DNA of 64,000 nucleotides from Mesorhizobium sp. (lineage in GTDB: Bacteria > Pseudomonadota > Alphaproteobacteria > Rhizobiales > Rhizobiaceae): assembly GCF_023954305.1 (NCBI RefSeq), contig NZ_JAMLIG010000001.1, positions 1,736,001 through 1,800,000 on the forward strand, in the 5' to 3' direction. The notes under the pieces were generated by a model. The model did not search any database, was not told the origin of the DNA, and worked only from the letters and a program-made list of their open reading frames with translations. Made by a program: the position numbers and the translations under genes. Within the stretch, counting starts at the first letter, position 1; the number at the start of each line of letters is the position of its first letter. This document shows, piece after piece, positions 33,684 to 44,912 of the stretch.

Positions 33684-34400
33684 ATGACATTCTCGACGAC
33701 GCTCTTCGCGGGCCGGCGCGTGATCGTCATAGGCGGCACCTCGGGCATCGGCGCCGGCGCTGCCGAGGCGTTCTCCGCGCTCGGCGCCGAAACGCACGTG
33801 GCCGGACTGAACGCGGACCTTCCCGGAACTCCGGTTGCCGCCGCCAGTCGCCGGGAGCTCGACGTCCGTTCCTCGGCCGCGCTTGAAGACTATCTGGCCG
33901 CGTGCGAACGGATCGACGTCTTGGTCAATTGCGCCGGGATAAGCCGGGACAGGGACGAGTGGCACGCGGACGGATTCGACGACGTCATGCGGATCAACTT
34001 CTTCTCGGTGATGACTGCGTGTCGGGCCGCGCGGCCGCGAATGCGCGAGGGCGGCTCGATCATCAATATCGCTTCGATGTATTCCACCTTCGGTTCGTCT
34101 GACCGTCCGGCCTACTCCTCGTCGAAGGGAGCGCTGGTGCAACTGACCAAGTCGCTGGCACAGGAATATGCTCCCGGCATTCGCGTAAACGCGGTAGCGC
34201 CAGGCTGGATCATCACGCCTCTGTCGCGCGGGCTCTTCGCTGACAAACAGGCTTCCGATCCCATCCTTGCCCGCATTCCGTTCGCCCGCTGGGGCGAGCC
34301 GGCAGACGTCGCCGGGCCGATCCTGTTCCTGGCTTCTCCCGCGGCGGGATATGTCACCGGCGTCGTCGTACCGGTCGATGGCGGCTACCTCACGGTATGA
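33684..34400 (+). CDS. SDR family oxidoreductase
   Basis: Classical short-chain dehydrogenase, 238 aa. The cofactor motif GGTSGIG is at residues 17-23, NCAG near 82-85, the catalytic Ser131, and Y144-S-S-S-K148. The C-terminal GYVTGVVVPVDGGYLT is standard. The start follows GGAGGAA. It sits 39 nt after the alcohol dehydrogenase and likely acts on a keto/hydroxy intermediate of the same substrate. Confidence 0.92.
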   Translation: MTFSTTLFAGRRVIVIGGTSGIGAGAAEAFSALGAETHVAGLNADLPGTPVAAASRRELDVRSSAALEDYLAACERIDVLVNCAGISRDRDEWHADGFDDVMRINFFSVMTACRAARPRMREGGSIINIASMYSTFGSSDRPAYSSSKGALVQLTKSLAQEYAPGIRVNAVAPGWIITPLSRGLFADKQASDPILARIPFARWGEPADVAGPILFLASPAAGYVTGVVVPVDGGYLTV

Positions 34401-34563
34401 CGAGGGCAATCCCCAGCTGTGCGACCCAAAGTGTGAAGGGAGTCCCAGAAGCCTGCTGTCGTCCTTGCCAACTCGCTGAGGAATTTGACGCGGGACCTGC
34501 GGTTTGTCACTATCCGCCATCCCGCGCCCGCAGGCTATGCAGTGCCGGGACAGGGAGGACGGA

Positions 34564-35544
34564 GTGAAACTCACCGACGCAGTGGTGGGCAGCGGGAGCG
34601 TTGTCCCTCCGGTGGCAACGTTCGACACCCGCGTTGTTCCGCCGCATGAGAGGATCGACTACTGGGAGGAACATTGCGCCGAGAAGGTGGTCGGGTTGCG
34701 GTGCTCGTGCCTCTCCGAGGACGGCCTCAAGGCACGTTACCAGTACTTCGACTTCGGCCGGATCAAGATGATCGACATTGTCGGCGACGAGCACTTCGTC
34801 GAGCGGACCCCCTACCTTCTGCGCCGGCGCGAGAAGGACAGCGCGTTTCTTACACTGATCCTCAGCGGAAAGGTTTTCGTCAACCGGGCGGGCCAGTGTG
34901 CCGTGGCCGAGGCGGGCGACGTCGTCCTCTACGACACCAATCACGCCTACATGCACGGCTTTCCGGCCCACGCGAGGCAGGTCATCTTCGAAATCCCGGG
35001 TGAGGACTTCCGTGAGCGCTTCGCAGACTGGAACCTGAGGGAACTCGTCCATTTCGGCGGAGGCACGAATCCGGGCCGGATCGTGCCGATAGCGCTGCAA
35101 AATATTCTCCGTTCGGCGCAGACCTCCAACTGGCGCGCCGGCAAATCGGCCGGCCTGATCGAGGACGGCATATGGGACGTGATGGAAACCGCTTGTTCGC
35201 TGGTGAGCGGCCGTATCCGATCGACCTATCATGCGCAGACGCTGCAGCGTGTGCGAAAGCATGTCGTCGAGAATCTCTGGGATCCGGAACTAAGTCCGGC
35301 TTCAATCGCATCGGCTACGGGGATCAGCCTCCGACAGTTGAGCCGGCTGTTCGAGGGCGAGCCCCTGTCCCTCATGGAACTCGTTCTCGCCAAGCGACTG
35401 GAAGGCGCTCGCGCGGATCTGCTCCGTCTCGGCAGTGGCGCGAGCATATCAGACATATCATACCGGTGGGGCTTCAAGAGCCTCGCGCACTTCTCCCGAA
35501 AGTTCGCATCGAGATACGGCGTTAGCCCTTCCCGCTGCCGCTGA
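34564..35544 (+). CDS. AraC family transcriptional regulator
   Basis: 326 aa when started at GTG 34564 (GGGAGG six nt upstream); a TTG at 34504 is the alternative. The N-terminal AraC-binding-like domain (about residues 15-190, TLILSGKVFVNRAGQ) senses ligand. The C-terminal double HTH spans about 225-325 with LSPASIASATGISLRQLSRLF and ISDISYRWGFKSLAHFSRKFASRYGVSP. The architecture matches activators of aromatic side-chain catabolism (AlkS/FeaR-like). It likely controls the cupin-ADH-SDR genes and perhaps the liv operon. Confidence 0.9.
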   Translation: MKLTDAVVGSGSVVPPVATFDTRVVPPHERIDYWEEHCAEKVVGLRCSCLSEDGLKARYQYFDFGRIKMIDIVGDEHFVERTPYLLRRREKDSAFLTLILSGKVFVNRAGQCAVAEAGDVVLYDTNHAYMHGFPAHARQVIFEIPGEDFRERFADWNLRELVHFGGGTNPGRIVPIALQNILRSAQTSNWRAGKSAGLIEDGIWDVMETACSLVSGRIRSTYHAQTLQRVRKHVVENLWDPELSPASIASATGISLRQLSRLFEGEPLSLMELVLAKRLEGARADLLRLGSGASISDISYRWGFKSLAHFSRKFASRYGVSPSRCR

Positions 35545-35647
35545 GCGGTGATCGCCTTGATCCGAATCTCCGGGCCTTTGGCATGAGACAGGCTTTTCGA
35601 AGCATGCGTTCGAGCGCGAGGCGAAAGGAGCGCCCTTCTTGCCGACC

Positions 35648-36454
35648 TCAGCCGAGCATCAGCAGCGCGATCATCCCCGCGCCGCCGACCGCGATGCGCC
35701 ACCAGCCGAACAGCGCATAGCCGTGGCGCGAGACGTAGTCGAGGAGGAAACGCACCACGATTACGGCGGCAACGAACGCCATGGCAAAGCCGGCGGCAAT
35801 GATCGGCAGGTCCGCTGTCGAGAGGACGTCGCGGTTCTTGTAGAGATCGTAGGCGAAGGCGCCGGTCATGGTGGGCATCGCGAGGAAAAACGAAAACTCC
35901 GCCGCCGAGCGCTTGTCGGCACCCATCAGAAGCGCGCCGACGATGGTGGCGCCCGACCTCGACGTGCCCGGTATCATGGCAAGACATTGGAACAGGCCGA
36001 TCTTCAGACAGAGCGACAGTGGAAAGTCCATCACGTCGCGATAGCGCGGCTGGAGCGCCCAACGGTCGACCCAGAGCAGCACGACTCCGCCGAGAAGCAG
36101 CATGACGCAGATCAGCATCGGCGTCTCAAACAGCACAGTCTTGATGAAATCGTGGGCGAGCGCGCCGACGACCGCCGCCGGCAGAAAGGCAACGAGGACG
36201 CCGAGCACGAATCGCTGTGTGCGCCCGTCGCGCGGCAGGTCGACCAGCAACTTCCACAACCGGCCGAAATAGACCGACAGGATGGCGAGGATCGCACCGA
36301 GCTGGATCAGCACCTCGAAGGCCTTCCCGGTCGATTCGAAGCCGAGGAAATGGCCGGCAAGCAGGATGTGCCCAGTGGACGAGACCGGGATGAACTCGGT
36401 CAGCCCTTCGAGCATGCCCAAGAGCAGGGCCGAAACGATGGACTGGTCCTGCAT
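35648..36454 (-). CDS. uppP: Undecaprenyl-diphosphate phosphatase
   Basis: BacA/UppP, 268 aa integral membrane enzyme that recycles undecaprenyl pyrophosphate for cell-wall synthesis. Both family motifs are present: [14 protein letters not shown] (residues 16-29) and PGTSRSG (162-168). Around eight membrane segments. It is convergent with the AraC gene and divergent from the GST gene. Confidence 0.95.
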   Translation of the reverse strand: MQDQSIVSALLLGMLEGLTEFIPVSSTGHILLAGHFLGFESTGKAFEVLIQLGAILAILSVYFGRLWKLLVDLPRDGRTQRFVLGVLVAFLPAAVVGALAHDFIKTVLFETPMLICVMLLLGGVVLLWVDRWALQPRYRDVMDFPLSLCLKIGLFQCLAMIPGTSRSGATIVGALLMGADKRSAAEFSFFLAMPTMTGAFAYDLYKNRDVLSTADLPIIAAGFAMAFVAAVIVVRFLLDYVSRHGYALFGWWRIAVGGAGMIALLMLG

Positions 36455-36621
36455 GGGAAGCTCCGGGCGGGCCGCTTGCTTGTCATCGACGGGTCGAGCC
36501 CGTATAGGTCGGCACGAATCCCGACCGCGACGGGTGGCGCAGGATTAGCCGCCCCGACCGCAAAACGCCAGTGCCGTGCCGAGGCCTTTCGCAGCCTCGC
36601 CGAAGCGCCCAGACCGGATCG

Positions 36622-37314
36622 ATGCTGACGCTTTTCCATCACCCCATGAACGCCGCCAGTCGCTTCGTAAGGCTCGCCTTCGGCGAGTATGGCGAGGAAC
36701 TGGAGCTGATCGAGGAGAAGCCCTGGGCTCGGCGCAAGGAATTCCTGGCGCTGAACCCGGCCGGCACCCTGCCGGTGCTGCTGGCGGAAGGCGACGTGCC
36801 GATCGTCGGCGCCAACGTGATCGCCGAATATGTCGACGAGACGCGAGGCGTCCTGAAGCGCGACAAGCGCCTGTTTGCCGAGGATTCGATCGGCCGCGCC
36901 GAAATCCGCCGCCTGTGCGACTGGTATCTGGTGAAGACAGAGAGCGAGGTGACGCGCCATCTTGTACGCGAGCGGGTGTTCAAGCCGCACATGCCATCCG
37001 CGCTGGGTGGCGGCTCGCCCGATTCGGCGGCGATCCGCGCCGCACGGGCCAATATCAAACAGCACCTGAAATATACCAACTGGCTGGCGGGCACGCGCGA
37101 CTGGCTGGCCGGCACGCGCATGAGCTATGCCGACCTGGCCGCGGCCGCGACGCTGTCGATCCTCGACTATCTCGGCGAGGTCGACTGGGCGGAGAATGTC
37201 GCGGCCCGCGACTGGTATAGCCGGATCAAGTCGCGGCCCGCCTTCCGGCCGCTCCTCAACGACCGCGTGCGCGGCCTCTCTCCCGCCGCTCACTACGCCA
37301 ATCTCGACTTCTAG
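36622..37314 (+). CDS. Glutathione S-transferase family protein
   Basis: 230 aa, N-terminal thioredoxin fold ([47 protein letters not shown]) and a C-terminal helical domain. Start ATG 36622 is close to the thioredoxin-like strand. It lies 4 nt before queG in a run conserved in my recollection among Mesorhizobium relatives. Intact, in contrast to the GST remnant at 21 kb. Substrate unknown. Confidence 0.9.
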   Translation: MLTLFHHPMNAASRFVRLAFGEYGEELELIEEKPWARRKEFLALNPAGTLPVLLAEGDVPIVGANVIAEYVDETRGVLKRDKRLFAEDSIGRAEIRRLCDWYLVKTESEVTRHLVRERVFKPHMPSALGGGSPDSAAIRAARANIKQHLKYTNWLAGTRDWLAGTRMSYADLAAAATLSILDYLGEVDWAENVAARDWYSRIKSRPAFRPLLNDRVRGLSPAAHYANLDF

Positions 37315-37318
37315 GGCC

Positions 37319-38485
37319 ATGGGCGCGGCAGCGGCGACCGGACTGGAGACGCTGCGGCCGTTCATCGATCGCGAGGCGAAGCGGCTCGGCTTCTCGGCTG
37401 TCGCTGTGACCCACCCCGACACGATCCCGCTCGCCCGCGAACGGCTGGCCGCGGCGCTCGCGGCCGGCTACCACGGCGACATGGACTGGATGGCCGAGAC
37501 CTTCGAACGGCGTGCGGCGCCCGCCGTGCTCTGGCCTGAGGTCCGCAGCGTCATCATGCTCGCCATGAACTATGGCCCCGACGAGAACCCCCTCGATCTC
37601 CTCGACCGCAGGGACCGTGCCTCGGTCTCCGTCTATGCCCGCAACCGCGACTACCACGATGTCATCAAAGGCCGGTTGAAGGAACTTGCGGGGAAGATCG
37701 CGGCGCGTACCGGCGGTGACGTCAAGGTCTTCGTCGACACCGCCCCAGTGATGGAAAAGCCGCTGGCGGAAGCGGCCGGCCTCGGCTGGCAGGGCAAGCA
37801 CACAAATCTCGTCAGCCGCGCCTTCGGTTCGTGGCTCTTCCTTGGCTCGATCTTCACCACGGCAGAGCTGCCGGCCGATCCGCCCGAGGTCGACCATTGC
37901 GGCTCGTGTCGCGCCTGCCTCGACATCTGCCCGACCAACGCGTTTCCCGCGCCTTACCGGCTCGATGCGCGGCGCTGCATCTCGTACCTCACGATCGAGA
38001 ACAAGGGGCCGATCCCGCGCGAATTCCGCGCCGCCATCGGCAACCGCATCTATGGCTGTGACGACTGCCTCGCCGCCTGCCCGTGGAACAAGTTCGCCAT
38101 CGTCGCCGCCGAGGCAAAACTCGTCGCGCGAAAGGACCTGAAGGCGCCGCGCATCGCCGATCTGCTGATGCTGGACGATCCGGCGTTCAGGACCCTGTTC
38201 TCCGGCTCGCCGGTCAAGCGCATCGGCCGCGACCGCTTCCTCCGCAACGTGCTGATCGCGGCGGGCAATTCGGGCGACGCATTGCTGATCGCGCGCTGCC
38301 GGGAGCTTGCCGGCGATTCGTCGCCGCTGGTGCGCGGCGCGGCGGCATGGGCGCTGTCGCGGCTGATGGACGATCAGACCTTCACGGCTCTTTGGAACGA
38401 ACGGCAGGCGGCGGAGAACGACGACTCGGTCCGCGAGGAATGGGCCGCCGCGCTTGGCGCGCGGCGTGAAAGGCTATCGGCATGA
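37319..38485 (+). CDS. queG: tRNA epoxyqueuosine(34) reductase
   Basis: Final enzyme of queuosine synthesis, 388 aa, converting epoxyqueuosine to queuosine in tRNA with cobalamin and two [4Fe-4S] clusters. Cluster ligands visible are C194, C197, C200, C204 and C247, C250, C254 plus C220. Asp140 in VFVDTAP corresponds to the catalytic Asp. HEAT-like C-terminal residues ([25 protein letters not shown]) match the family. Start ATG 37319 follows the GST stop; the stop overlaps the next ATG (ATGA). Confidence 0.95.
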   Translation: MGAAAATGLETLRPFIDREAKRLGFSAVAVTHPDTIPLARERLAAALAAGYHGDMDWMAETFERRAAPAVLWPEVRSVIMLAMNYGPDENPLDLLDRRDRASVSVYARNRDYHDVIKGRLKELAGKIAARTGGDVKVFVDTAPVMEKPLAEAAGLGWQGKHTNLVSRAFGSWLFLGSIFTTAELPADPPEVDHCGSCRACLDICPTNAFPAPYRLDARRCISYLTIENKGPIPREFRAAIGNRIYGCDDCLAACPWNKFAIVAAEAKLVARKDLKAPRIADLLMLDDPAFRTLFSGSPVKRIGRDRFLRNVLIAAGNSGDALLIARCRELAGDSSPLVRGAAAWALSRLMDDQTFTALWNERQAAENDDSVREEWAAALGARRERLSA

Positions 38486-39363
38486 CGATGCGCATCCTTC
38501 TGTTCGGCGCCGGCTATTCCGCGCGGACCTTTGCCAGACTCGCAGCTGGCGAAGCGGAGGGTATCGTCGGCACGACCCGCGACGAGCGCAAATTCGGTCT
38601 GCTGCGCGCCGCCGGGATCGAGCCACTCGCCTTCGACGGCACAACGGTCTCGCCGCAGATTGCGGGAGAACTCGCCCGCGCCACGCACATCGTCGTGTCG
38701 GCGGCGCCCACAGACGCCGGCGACCCGGTCATCGCCGCGGCGCGGGACCTCCTGGTTGATGCCACGCCCACGCTGCGCTGGATCGGCTATCTGTCCACCG
38801 TCGGCGTCTACGGCAATCACGACGGAGCCTGGATCGACGAGACAAGCGAGTGTCGCCCGCGTCCGGGCCGCTCCGACCACCGGCTGGAGGCCGAGAAGGA
38901 CTGGAGCGACCTCGCCGCCAAGCGCGGCGTGCCGCTGGCGATCCTCAGACTCTCGGGCATCTACGGCCCGGGCCGCAACGCCTTCGTCAACCTGGAGAAG
39001 GGAACTGCGCGCCGCATCGTCAAGCCGGGCCAGATCTTCAACCGCATCCATGTCGACGACATCGCCGGCAGCCTATTCCATCTCGCGCGGCGCGAGACCG
39101 GCGGCGTCTTCAACATCACCGACGACGAACCCGCGCCGCCGCAGGACGTCGTCGGCTTCGCGGCGGACCTGATGGGCGTCGCGCCGCCGCCCGAGATCGA
39201 TTTCGATACCGCCGAACTCACGCCCATGGCGCGGTCCTTCTATGGCGAGAACAAGCGCGTCTCGAACGCGAAGCTCAAAGCCACCGGCTATCGATTCGTG
39301 CATCCGAACTACCGCGCCGCGCTGACCGCGATGTGGGAAAAGGGCGATTGGCGCCGGGATTGA
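38482..39363 (+). CDS. NAD-dependent epimerase/dehydratase-like SDR protein
   Basis: Extended-SDR protein, 293 aa, with N-terminal [17 protein letters not shown] (GxGxxx) and [24 protein letters not shown], and [14 protein letters not shown]. The YxxxK pair is not obvious, as in YeeZ-like members, where [11 protein letters not shown] replaces it. It overlaps queG by 4 nt. Function is not assigned; it may be an atypical NAD(P)-binding protein. Confidence 0.85.
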   Translation: MTMRILLFGAGYSARTFARLAAGEAEGIVGTTRDERKFGLLRAAGIEPLAFDGTTVSPQIAGELARATHIVVSAAPTDAGDPVIAAARDLLVDATPTLRWIGYLSTVGVYGNHDGAWIDETSECRPRPGRSDHRLEAEKDWSDLAAKRGVPLAILRLSGIYGPGRNAFVNLEKGTARRIVKPGQIFNRIHVDDIAGSLFHLARRETGGVFNITDDEPAPPQDVVGFAADLMGVAPPPEIDFDTAELTPMARSFYGENKRVSNAKLKATGYRFVHPNYRAALTAMWEKGDWRRD

Positions 39364-39493
39364 TCAGACCGGGGTCCGCGCGATATTCCGCATGCGCCAC
39401 TCGTTTCGCAGCATTCACCATCCATTAACCCTTCGTCGCCAACGCTTTGCCAAAGTTGTCGGGCACGAAGGCCTCGGACATCGGGGACTGGAC

Positions 39494-40546
39494 ATGAGCA
39501 AGACTGTGCGAAGCGTCCGCAAGGGCCTGATCGCGGGCCTTTTCGCGGTGCTGGCGCTGACAGGCGCCGTCGCGGACGCCCGGGCGGAGCAACTGGCGAA
39601 AAATCTCTTCGGCGCCAAGAGCTTGCCTGCAGCGACTGCGCCGAAGTCCTATGGCTTCTATTCTAAAGGCTGCTTCTCGGGCGGTGTCGCCATCGCCACC
39701 GACGGTCCGAACTGGCAGGCCATGCGGCTGTCGCGCAACCGGCGCTGGGGCCATCCGACGATGATCAACCTCATCGAGAAGTTGTCGCGCGATTCGGTCA
39801 AGGACGGCTGGCCGGGCCTCCTGCTCGGCGACATTTCGCAGCCGCGCGGCGGCCCGATGCTGTCCGGCCATGCCTCGCACCAGATCGGGCTCGACGCCGA
39901 CATCTGGCTGACGCCGATGCCCGACCGTCGCCTCACGCCGAGCGAGCGCGAGAACATGAGCGCCACGCTGATGGTCGACGAGCGGACCCACCTGGTCAAG
40001 GACCGGCTCTGGACGCAGGCACACACCAATCTGCTGAAACGCGCCGCGAGCTATCCGGAGGTCGAGCGGCTGCTCGTCAATCCCGGCATTAAGAAGAAGC
40101 TCTGCGACACCGTCACCGGCGACCGCGCCTGGCTGCGCAAAGTGCGACCCTTCTGGGGCCACGACTACCATTTCCATATCCGCATCGGCTGCCAGCCGGG
40201 TTCCACCGAATGCCGGCCGCAGGCGAAGGTCGAGGCCGGCGACGGCTGCGACAAGTCGCTCGCTTGGTGGTTCACGGAGGAACCCTGGCGCCCCAACAAG
40301 AACCCCGACGCGCCCAAGGCGCGCGACATCATGACGATGAAGAGCCTTCCGGCGGCCTGCGTCGCGGTGCTCAACGCGCCTTCGCCCGTCTCCGAAGCCG
40401 CGGTGACGGTGCGCGGTCTCGGCGGTGCTGCGCCGGCTATCGCGGCGACGGCCGGCGTGTCGACGCCTGTCACAGCCAGTGCCTATTCGGAGATTCCGCT
40501 GGACCGCATTCCGATCCCGATGTTCCGGCCAGATCCTGGGCAGTGA
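39494..40546 (+). CDS. mepA: Penicillin-insensitive murein endopeptidase
   Basis: LAS-type zinc peptidase cleaving D-Ala-meso-DAP cross-links in the periplasm, 350 aa. The signal peptide ends after DARA (about residue 31). Family motifs are GHASHQIGLDADIWL (His/Asp zinc ligands) and WGHDYHFHIRIGCQ (second His ligands). Cys residues in GCFSGG and CRPQAKVEAGDGCD fit the disulphides of MepA. The C-terminal ~60 residues are a low-complexity Ala/Pro tail longer than in E. coli. Start ATG 39494 is chosen for the signal peptide. Confidence 0.93.
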   Translation: MSKTVRSVRKGLIAGLFAVLALTGAVADARAEQLAKNLFGAKSLPAATAPKSYGFYSKGCFSGGVAIATDGPNWQAMRLSRNRRWGHPTMINLIEKLSRDSVKDGWPGLLLGDISQPRGGPMLSGHASHQIGLDADIWLTPMPDRRLTPSERENMSATLMVDERTHLVKDRLWTQAHTNLLKRAASYPEVERLLVNPGIKKKLCDTVTGDRAWLRKVRPFWGHDYHFHIRIGCQPGSTECRPQAKVEAGDGCDKSLAWWFTEEPWRPNKNPDAPKARDIMTMKSLPAACVAVLNAPSPVSEAAVTVRGLGGAAPAIAATAGVSTPVTASAYSEIPLDRIPIPMFRPDPGQ

Positions 40547-40630
40547 GACGTCAACTTACCGCTTCCTTCCGGCAGGCTTGTAGGCTATTCCATCGGTTGT
40601 CTTCAAACGATTTAGCCGGATGGTTCGCGC

Positions 40631-41008
40631 GTGCGTATCGCCCTCATCGCGCATGACGAGAAGAAGGACGACCTCGTCGCCTTCGCCGGTGCGCACCGCG
40701 ATTTTCTGAAGCGCTGCGACCTGGTCGCCACCGGCACGACCGGAGGGCGCGTCGCCGAAGCGTGGCCGGATCTCTCGATCCGGCGGCTGAAGAGCGGTCC
40801 GCTCGGCGGCGACCAGCAGATCGGCGCGCTGATCGCTGACAGCCAGGTCGATGCGGTGATCTTCTTTGTCGATCCGTTGACGCCGATGCCGCACGATGTG
40901 GACGTCAAGGCGCTGATGCGCCTCGCTATCGTCTATGACATACCGATGGCCTTGAACCGCGCCACCGCCGAGATCATCCTGACCGGCACGAAGGCGACGC
41001 AGGCGTAA
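40631..41008 (+). CDS. mgsA: Methylglyoxal synthase
   Basis: 125 aa enzyme making methylglyoxal from dihydroxyacetone phosphate. Features are [14 protein letters not shown] (His and Lys of the phosphate site), [19 protein letters not shown] and [17 protein letters not shown] (catalytic Asp and HD). GTG start at 40631. It lies 22 nt before glk, suggesting joint control of upper glycolysis. Slightly shorter than the ~150 aa of E. coli at its N-terminus. Confidence 0.93.
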   Translation: MRIALIAHDEKKDDLVAFAGAHRDFLKRCDLVATGTTGGRVAEAWPDLSIRRLKSGPLGGDQQIGALIADSQVDAVIFFVDPLTPMPHDVDVKALMRLAIVYDIPMALNRATAEIILTGTKATQA

Positions 41009-41030
41009 GGCCATCGAGCGAGGGGAAAGA

Positions 41031-42056
41031 ATGGCCCGAATCACCGATACCGACACGGTCCTCAACTTCCCCGTCCTGATCGGGGATATCGGCGGCACCA
41101 ATGCGCGCTTCGCGATCCTGATCGATTCCTATGCCGAGCCGAAGGAGTTCCCGGTCGTGCAGACCGCCGACTTCGCGACCATCGACCAGGCGATCCAGAC
41201 CATGATCCTCGACCGCACCTCGATCCAGCCGCGCTCGGCCGTGCTCGCCGTCGCCGGGCCCGTCGACGGCGACGAGATCCACCTGACGAACTGTCCCTGG
41301 GTCGTGCGCCCCAGGGCGATGCAGGCCGAACTCGGCCTGCAGGACATCGTCGTGCTCAACGATTTCGAGGCGCAGGCGCTCGCCGTCGTGGCGCTGGGCG
41401 ACGAGCACATGGTCCGCATCGGCTCGGGCACGCCGGAGGCGGCCGCCTCCCGCGTCGTCCTGGGTCCGGGTACCGGGCTCGGCGTCGCCGGCCTCGTGCA
41501 TGCGCGGCGGACCTGGATCCCGGTGCCGGGAGAAGGCGGGCACATGGACATGGGTCCGCGCAGCCCCCGCGATTTCGAGATCTTCCCACATCTCGAGCGG
41601 ATCGAGGGTCGCATCTCCGGCGAACAGCTCTTGTGCGGGCGCGGCCTCGTCAACATCTACCACGCCATCGGCAAGGCGGATGGTGTGGCGACACGGTTCA
41701 CCACGCCGGCCGAGATCACCAGCGCGGCGCTCGACGGGTCGGACAAAACCGCGGTCGAGGCGGTTTCGATGTTCTGCACCTGTCTCGGGCGCATCGCCGG
41801 CGACCTGGCGCTGGTGTTCATGAGCAAGGGCGGCGTCTATCTGACGGGGGGCATCGCCCAGAAAATCGTACCGCTATTGGTCAGAAGCGATTTCCGCGCC
41901 GCCTTCGAGGACAAGGCGCCGCATTCTGCACTGATGCGCGACATGCCGGTCTATGTCATCACCCATCCTATGGCAGCCCTTCTTGGACTCGCCGCCTATG
42001 CGCGGACGCCCGGAAGGTTCGGGGTTGAGACGTCTGGGCGGCGCTGGCGGACGTAG
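41031..42056 (+). CDS. glk: Glucokinase (bacterial Glk type)
   Basis: 341 aa hexokinase-fold kinase phosphorylating glucose. The phosphate-1 loop [12 protein letters not shown] is near residues 19-30, the catalytic Asp is in [10 protein letters not shown], and [13 protein letters not shown] and [12 protein letters not shown] complete the sugar/ATP site. Start ATG 41031 follows GAGGGGAA. It is preceded by mgsA. Confidence 0.94.
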   Translation: MARITDTDTVLNFPVLIGDIGGTNARFAILIDSYAEPKEFPVVQTADFATIDQAIQTMILDRTSIQPRSAVLAVAGPVDGDEIHLTNCPWVVRPRAMQAELGLQDIVVLNDFEAQALAVVALGDEHMVRIGSGTPEAAASRVVLGPGTGLGVAGLVHARRTWIPVPGEGGHMDMGPRSPRDFEIFPHLERIEGRISGEQLLCGRGLVNIYHAIGKADGVATRFTTPAEITSAALDGSDKTAVEAVSMFCTCLGRIAGDLALVFMSKGGVYLTGGIAQKIVPLLVRSDFRAAFEDKAPHSALMRDMPVYVITHPMAALLGLAAYARTPGRFGVETSGRRWRT

Positions 42057-42178
42057 GCCATGGTGTTCAGCCACCCGTCTGTGGCATCGCAGGCATAGGC
42101 AAGCGCGCCGCTTGCCGCTATGAGCGTGCCACGACGCGCAACCTCCGGACGCGACGATCAGGAAGCGGGACGAGCGAA

Positions 42179-44005
42179 TTGGCGGCACAGAGCACCAGCA
42201 GACGCGCGGGCGAGGTCGTCGCCGTCCTGAAGCGCATGCTTGCCGAGAACGGCCGCGAGTATCTCGGCTATTACGGCCTTGCCGTGATCTGCCTCGTGGC
42301 GTTTGCGGCGACGACCGCCTTTACCGCCTACATCATGCGCGACATCGTCGACGAATTGTTCACGCAAAAGCGTCACGATCTGATCTGGATCATCACTGCC
42401 TCCATCGTCGTCGCCTTTACCGTCCGCGGGCTTGCCAGTTACGGCCAGGCGGTGTTGCTGGCCAAGATCGGCAACAATCTCGTCGCCCGCTATCAGCGGC
42501 GCATCGTCGACCAGCTGATGCGCCTCGGCGTCGGCTTCTTCACAGCGACCCGCTCGGGCCAGCTGGCGGCGCGGATCAACGAGAACGTCACGGGCATCCG
42601 CGACATCCTGTCGATGACGCTGACGGCGATCGCCCGCGACGCGGTGTCTCTCGTCGCACTGGTCGGGGTGATGGTCTATCAGGATCCGGTCCTCTCGGTG
42701 ATCGCGCTGGTGATCGGCCCGCCGATCCTGTTCTCGGTCAACTACCTGATGCGCCGTCTGCGGCGGGCGACCCGCGAGGCTGTCGAGGTGAATTCGCGGC
42801 TGATCGGTGCGATGCAGGAAGCGACGCAGGGCATCACCATCGTCAAGGCCTTCACGATGGAGAAGCAGCTTTCCGACAAGATCGGCGCGCTCATCGACAG
42901 TGCCGAGGCGCGGGCCAACCGCATCGCGCGCATTTCGGAGCGGATGACACCGATCACGGAGATCCTCGCTGGTCTCGCGATCGCCGGCGTCATCGCCTAT
43001 GCCGCATACCGGTCCGCCGTGGCACAGGAATCGCCGGGGGCGGTCATCTCCTTCATTACCGCGCTTCTTCTGGCCTACGAACCCGCCAAGAGACTGGCCC
43101 GCGTGCAGGCCAATCTCGAACGCGCCCTGGTCAACGCGCGGATGATCTACGAGATCCTCGACATCGAGCCGCAGCAGGGCGATCGGCCCGGCGCCGCCGA
43201 TCTTGATGTGAGCGAGGGCACCGTCACCTTCCGCGACGTCGACTTCGCCTATGCCGAGGGCCCGCCGGTTCTGCGGGGTGTCAGTTTCACGGCGCAGGCC
43301 GGCAAGACGACCGCAATCGTCGGCTCCTCGGGCGCGGGCAAATCCACCATCGTCGCGCTGCTGCAGCGGTTCTATGATCCCGCAGCAGGCGTCATCGAGA
43401 TCGACGGCCAGGACATCTCCGGCGTGACCAAGCAGTCACTGCGCCGCTCCATCGCCTATGTCTCGCAACAGCCCTATCTCTTCGAGGGGTCTATCCGCGA
43501 CAACATCCGCTACGGGCGGCCGGAGGCGAGCGACGCGGAGGTCGAGCAGGCGGCGCGGCTGGCGCAAGCCACCGAGTTCGTCTCCGTCCAGCCGCATGGC
43601 TGGGACACGCTGGTCGGCGAAAACGGCGTAACGCTCTCGGGCGGCCAGCGCCAGCGCCTTTCGATCGCTCGCGCCATCCTGCGCGACGCGCCGATCCTGC
43701 TTCTCGACGAGGCCACGTCGGCGCTCGACAACGAATCCGAGGCCAAGGTGCAGCAGGCACTCGATACGGTGATGCAGGGCCGCACCACGCTGGTCATTGC
43801 CCATCGCCTGTCGACGGTGGTGAGCGCGGATCGCATCCTGGTCATGGAGAACGGCCGGCTGGTCGAGGAAGGCACGCATCGCAGCCTGCTGGCTAAGCCT
43901 GGTGGCGCCTATGCACGCTTCCATTTCATGCAGGACCGCGCGGGCGACGCGGTCGAAGCCGCCGCGAGCAAGCCGCGACGGCGCCGGACGGGAGGAGTGC
44001 GATGA
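42179..44005 (+). CDS. ABC exporter with fused membrane and ATPase domains (MsbA-like)
   Basis: 608 aa half-transporter with six membrane helices (about residues 35-330) followed by an ATPase. Walker A is GSSGAGKST, the signature [16 protein letters not shown], and Walker [13 protein letters not shown]. Alphaproteobacterial MsbA/lipid-exporter-like proteins have this order. The best in-frame start is TTG 42179 with AGGAAG about 14 nt upstream, so the exact start is uncertain. Its end overlaps dapB by 4 nt. Confidence 0.92.
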   Translation: MAAQSTSRRAGEVVAVLKRMLAENGREYLGYYGLAVICLVAFAATTAFTAYIMRDIVDELFTQKRHDLIWIITASIVVAFTVRGLASYGQAVLLAKIGNNLVARYQRRIVDQLMRLGVGFFTATRSGQLAARINENVTGIRDILSMTLTAIARDAVSLVALVGVMVYQDPVLSVIALVIGPPILFSVNYLMRRLRRATREAVEVNSRLIGAMQEATQGITIVKAFTMEKQLSDKIGALIDSAEARANRIARISERMTPITEILAGLAIAGVIAYAAYRSAVAQESPGAVISFITALLLAYEPAKRLARVQANLERALVNARMIYEILDIEPQQGDRPGAADLDVSEGTVTFRDVDFAYAEGPPVLRGVSFTAQAGKTTAIVGSSGAGKSTIVALLQRFYDPAAGVIEIDGQDISGVTKQSLRRSIAYVSQQPYLFEGSIRDNIRYGRPEASDAEVEQAARLAQATEFVSVQPHGWDTLVGENGVTLSGGQRQRLSIARAILRDAPILLLDEATSALDNESEAKVQQALDTVMQGRTTLVIAHRLSTVVSADRILVMENGRLVEEGTHRSLLAKPGGAYARFHFMQDRAGDAVEAAASKPRRRRTGGVR

Positions 44006-44814
44006 GCGATATGAAGCTGGTTGTGGTGGGTGCCGCCGGACGCATGGGCCGGACCCTCGTCCGCATCATCGCCGAGACGCAGGGCGCGGTGCTGGCCGGA
44101 GCGATCGAGCGGGCGGACTCACCACACCTGGGCGCCGATGCCGGCGAACTCGCCGGGATTGGTCCGAACGGAGTAACGATCTCGTCCGACACGCTGCCGG
44201 TGTTCGCCAGAGCCGATGGCGTTCTCGACTTCACCTCGCCGGCCTCCACCGTCGGATTCGCCGCCTACGCGGCGCAGGCGCATGTCGTGCATGTGATCGG
44301 CACCACCGGCTGCTCGGCCGACGACGAGGCGAAGATCGAGGCGGCGGCGCGCCACACGCCGATCGTCAAGTCCGGCAACATGAGCCTCGGCGTCAACCTG
44401 CTCGGCGTTCTGGTCAAGCAGGCGGCGCGCGCGCTCGATGCCGATTTCGACATCGAGATCCTGGAAATGCACCACAGGCACAAGGTCGACGCGCCCTCGG
44501 GCACCGCCCTGCTGCTCGGCCGGGCGGCGGCGGACGGGCGCGGGATCGACCTCGCCGACCACAGCGTCCGGGTACGTGACGGCCACACCGGTCCCCGGCC
44601 GGACGGCGCAATCGGCTTCGCGACGCTGCGCGGCGGTTCGGTCGTCGGCGACCATTCGGTCATTCTCGCGGGCGCCGGCGAGCGCATCGTGCTGTCGCAC
44701 CATGCCGAGGACAGGGCGATCTTCGCGCGCGGCGCGGTCAAGGCTGCGCTCTGGGCCCATGGACGCAAGTCCGGCCTCTACTCGATGCTCGATGTGCTGG
44801 GCCTCGCGGACTGA
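44002..44814 (+). CDS. dapB: 4-hydroxy-tetrahydrodipicolinate reductase
   Basis: 270 aa enzyme of the lysine/diaminopimelate pathway. The NAD(P) motif [15 protein letters not shown] is at about residues 6-20, and the catalytic signature [16 protein letters not shown] supplies the His-His-x-His-Lys and PSGTA residues. Start ATG 44002 overlaps the ABC exporter stop (ATGA). Confidence 0.95.
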   Translation: MSDMKLVVVGAAGRMGRTLVRIIAETQGAVLAGAIERADSPHLGADAGELAGIGPNGVTISSDTLPVFARADGVLDFTSPASTVGFAAYAAQAHVVHVIGTTGCSADDEAKIEAAARHTPIVKSGNMSLGVNLLGVLVKQAARALDADFDIEILEMHHRHKVDAPSGTALLLGRAAADGRGIDLADHSVRVRDGHTGPRPDGAIGFATLRGGSVVGDHSVILAGAGERIVLSHHAEDRAIFARGAVKAALWAHGRKSGLYSMLDVLGLAD

Positions 44815-44912
44815 TCGTCCGCCTTGACCGCTTCGTCTTCGTACGGGACAGAGACGGCCAATGGGCGCGGCGACGCCTAGGCCCGGGATACGCAAGCTGG
44901 AAAGGAATGATG

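Noticed and set aside
14735..35640. tRNA-Arg 3' end as attL for a 20-kb catabolic island
   Set aside because: I found no convincing repeat of the tRNA 3' end near 35.5 kb and no integrase in the block; kept only as a composition note.
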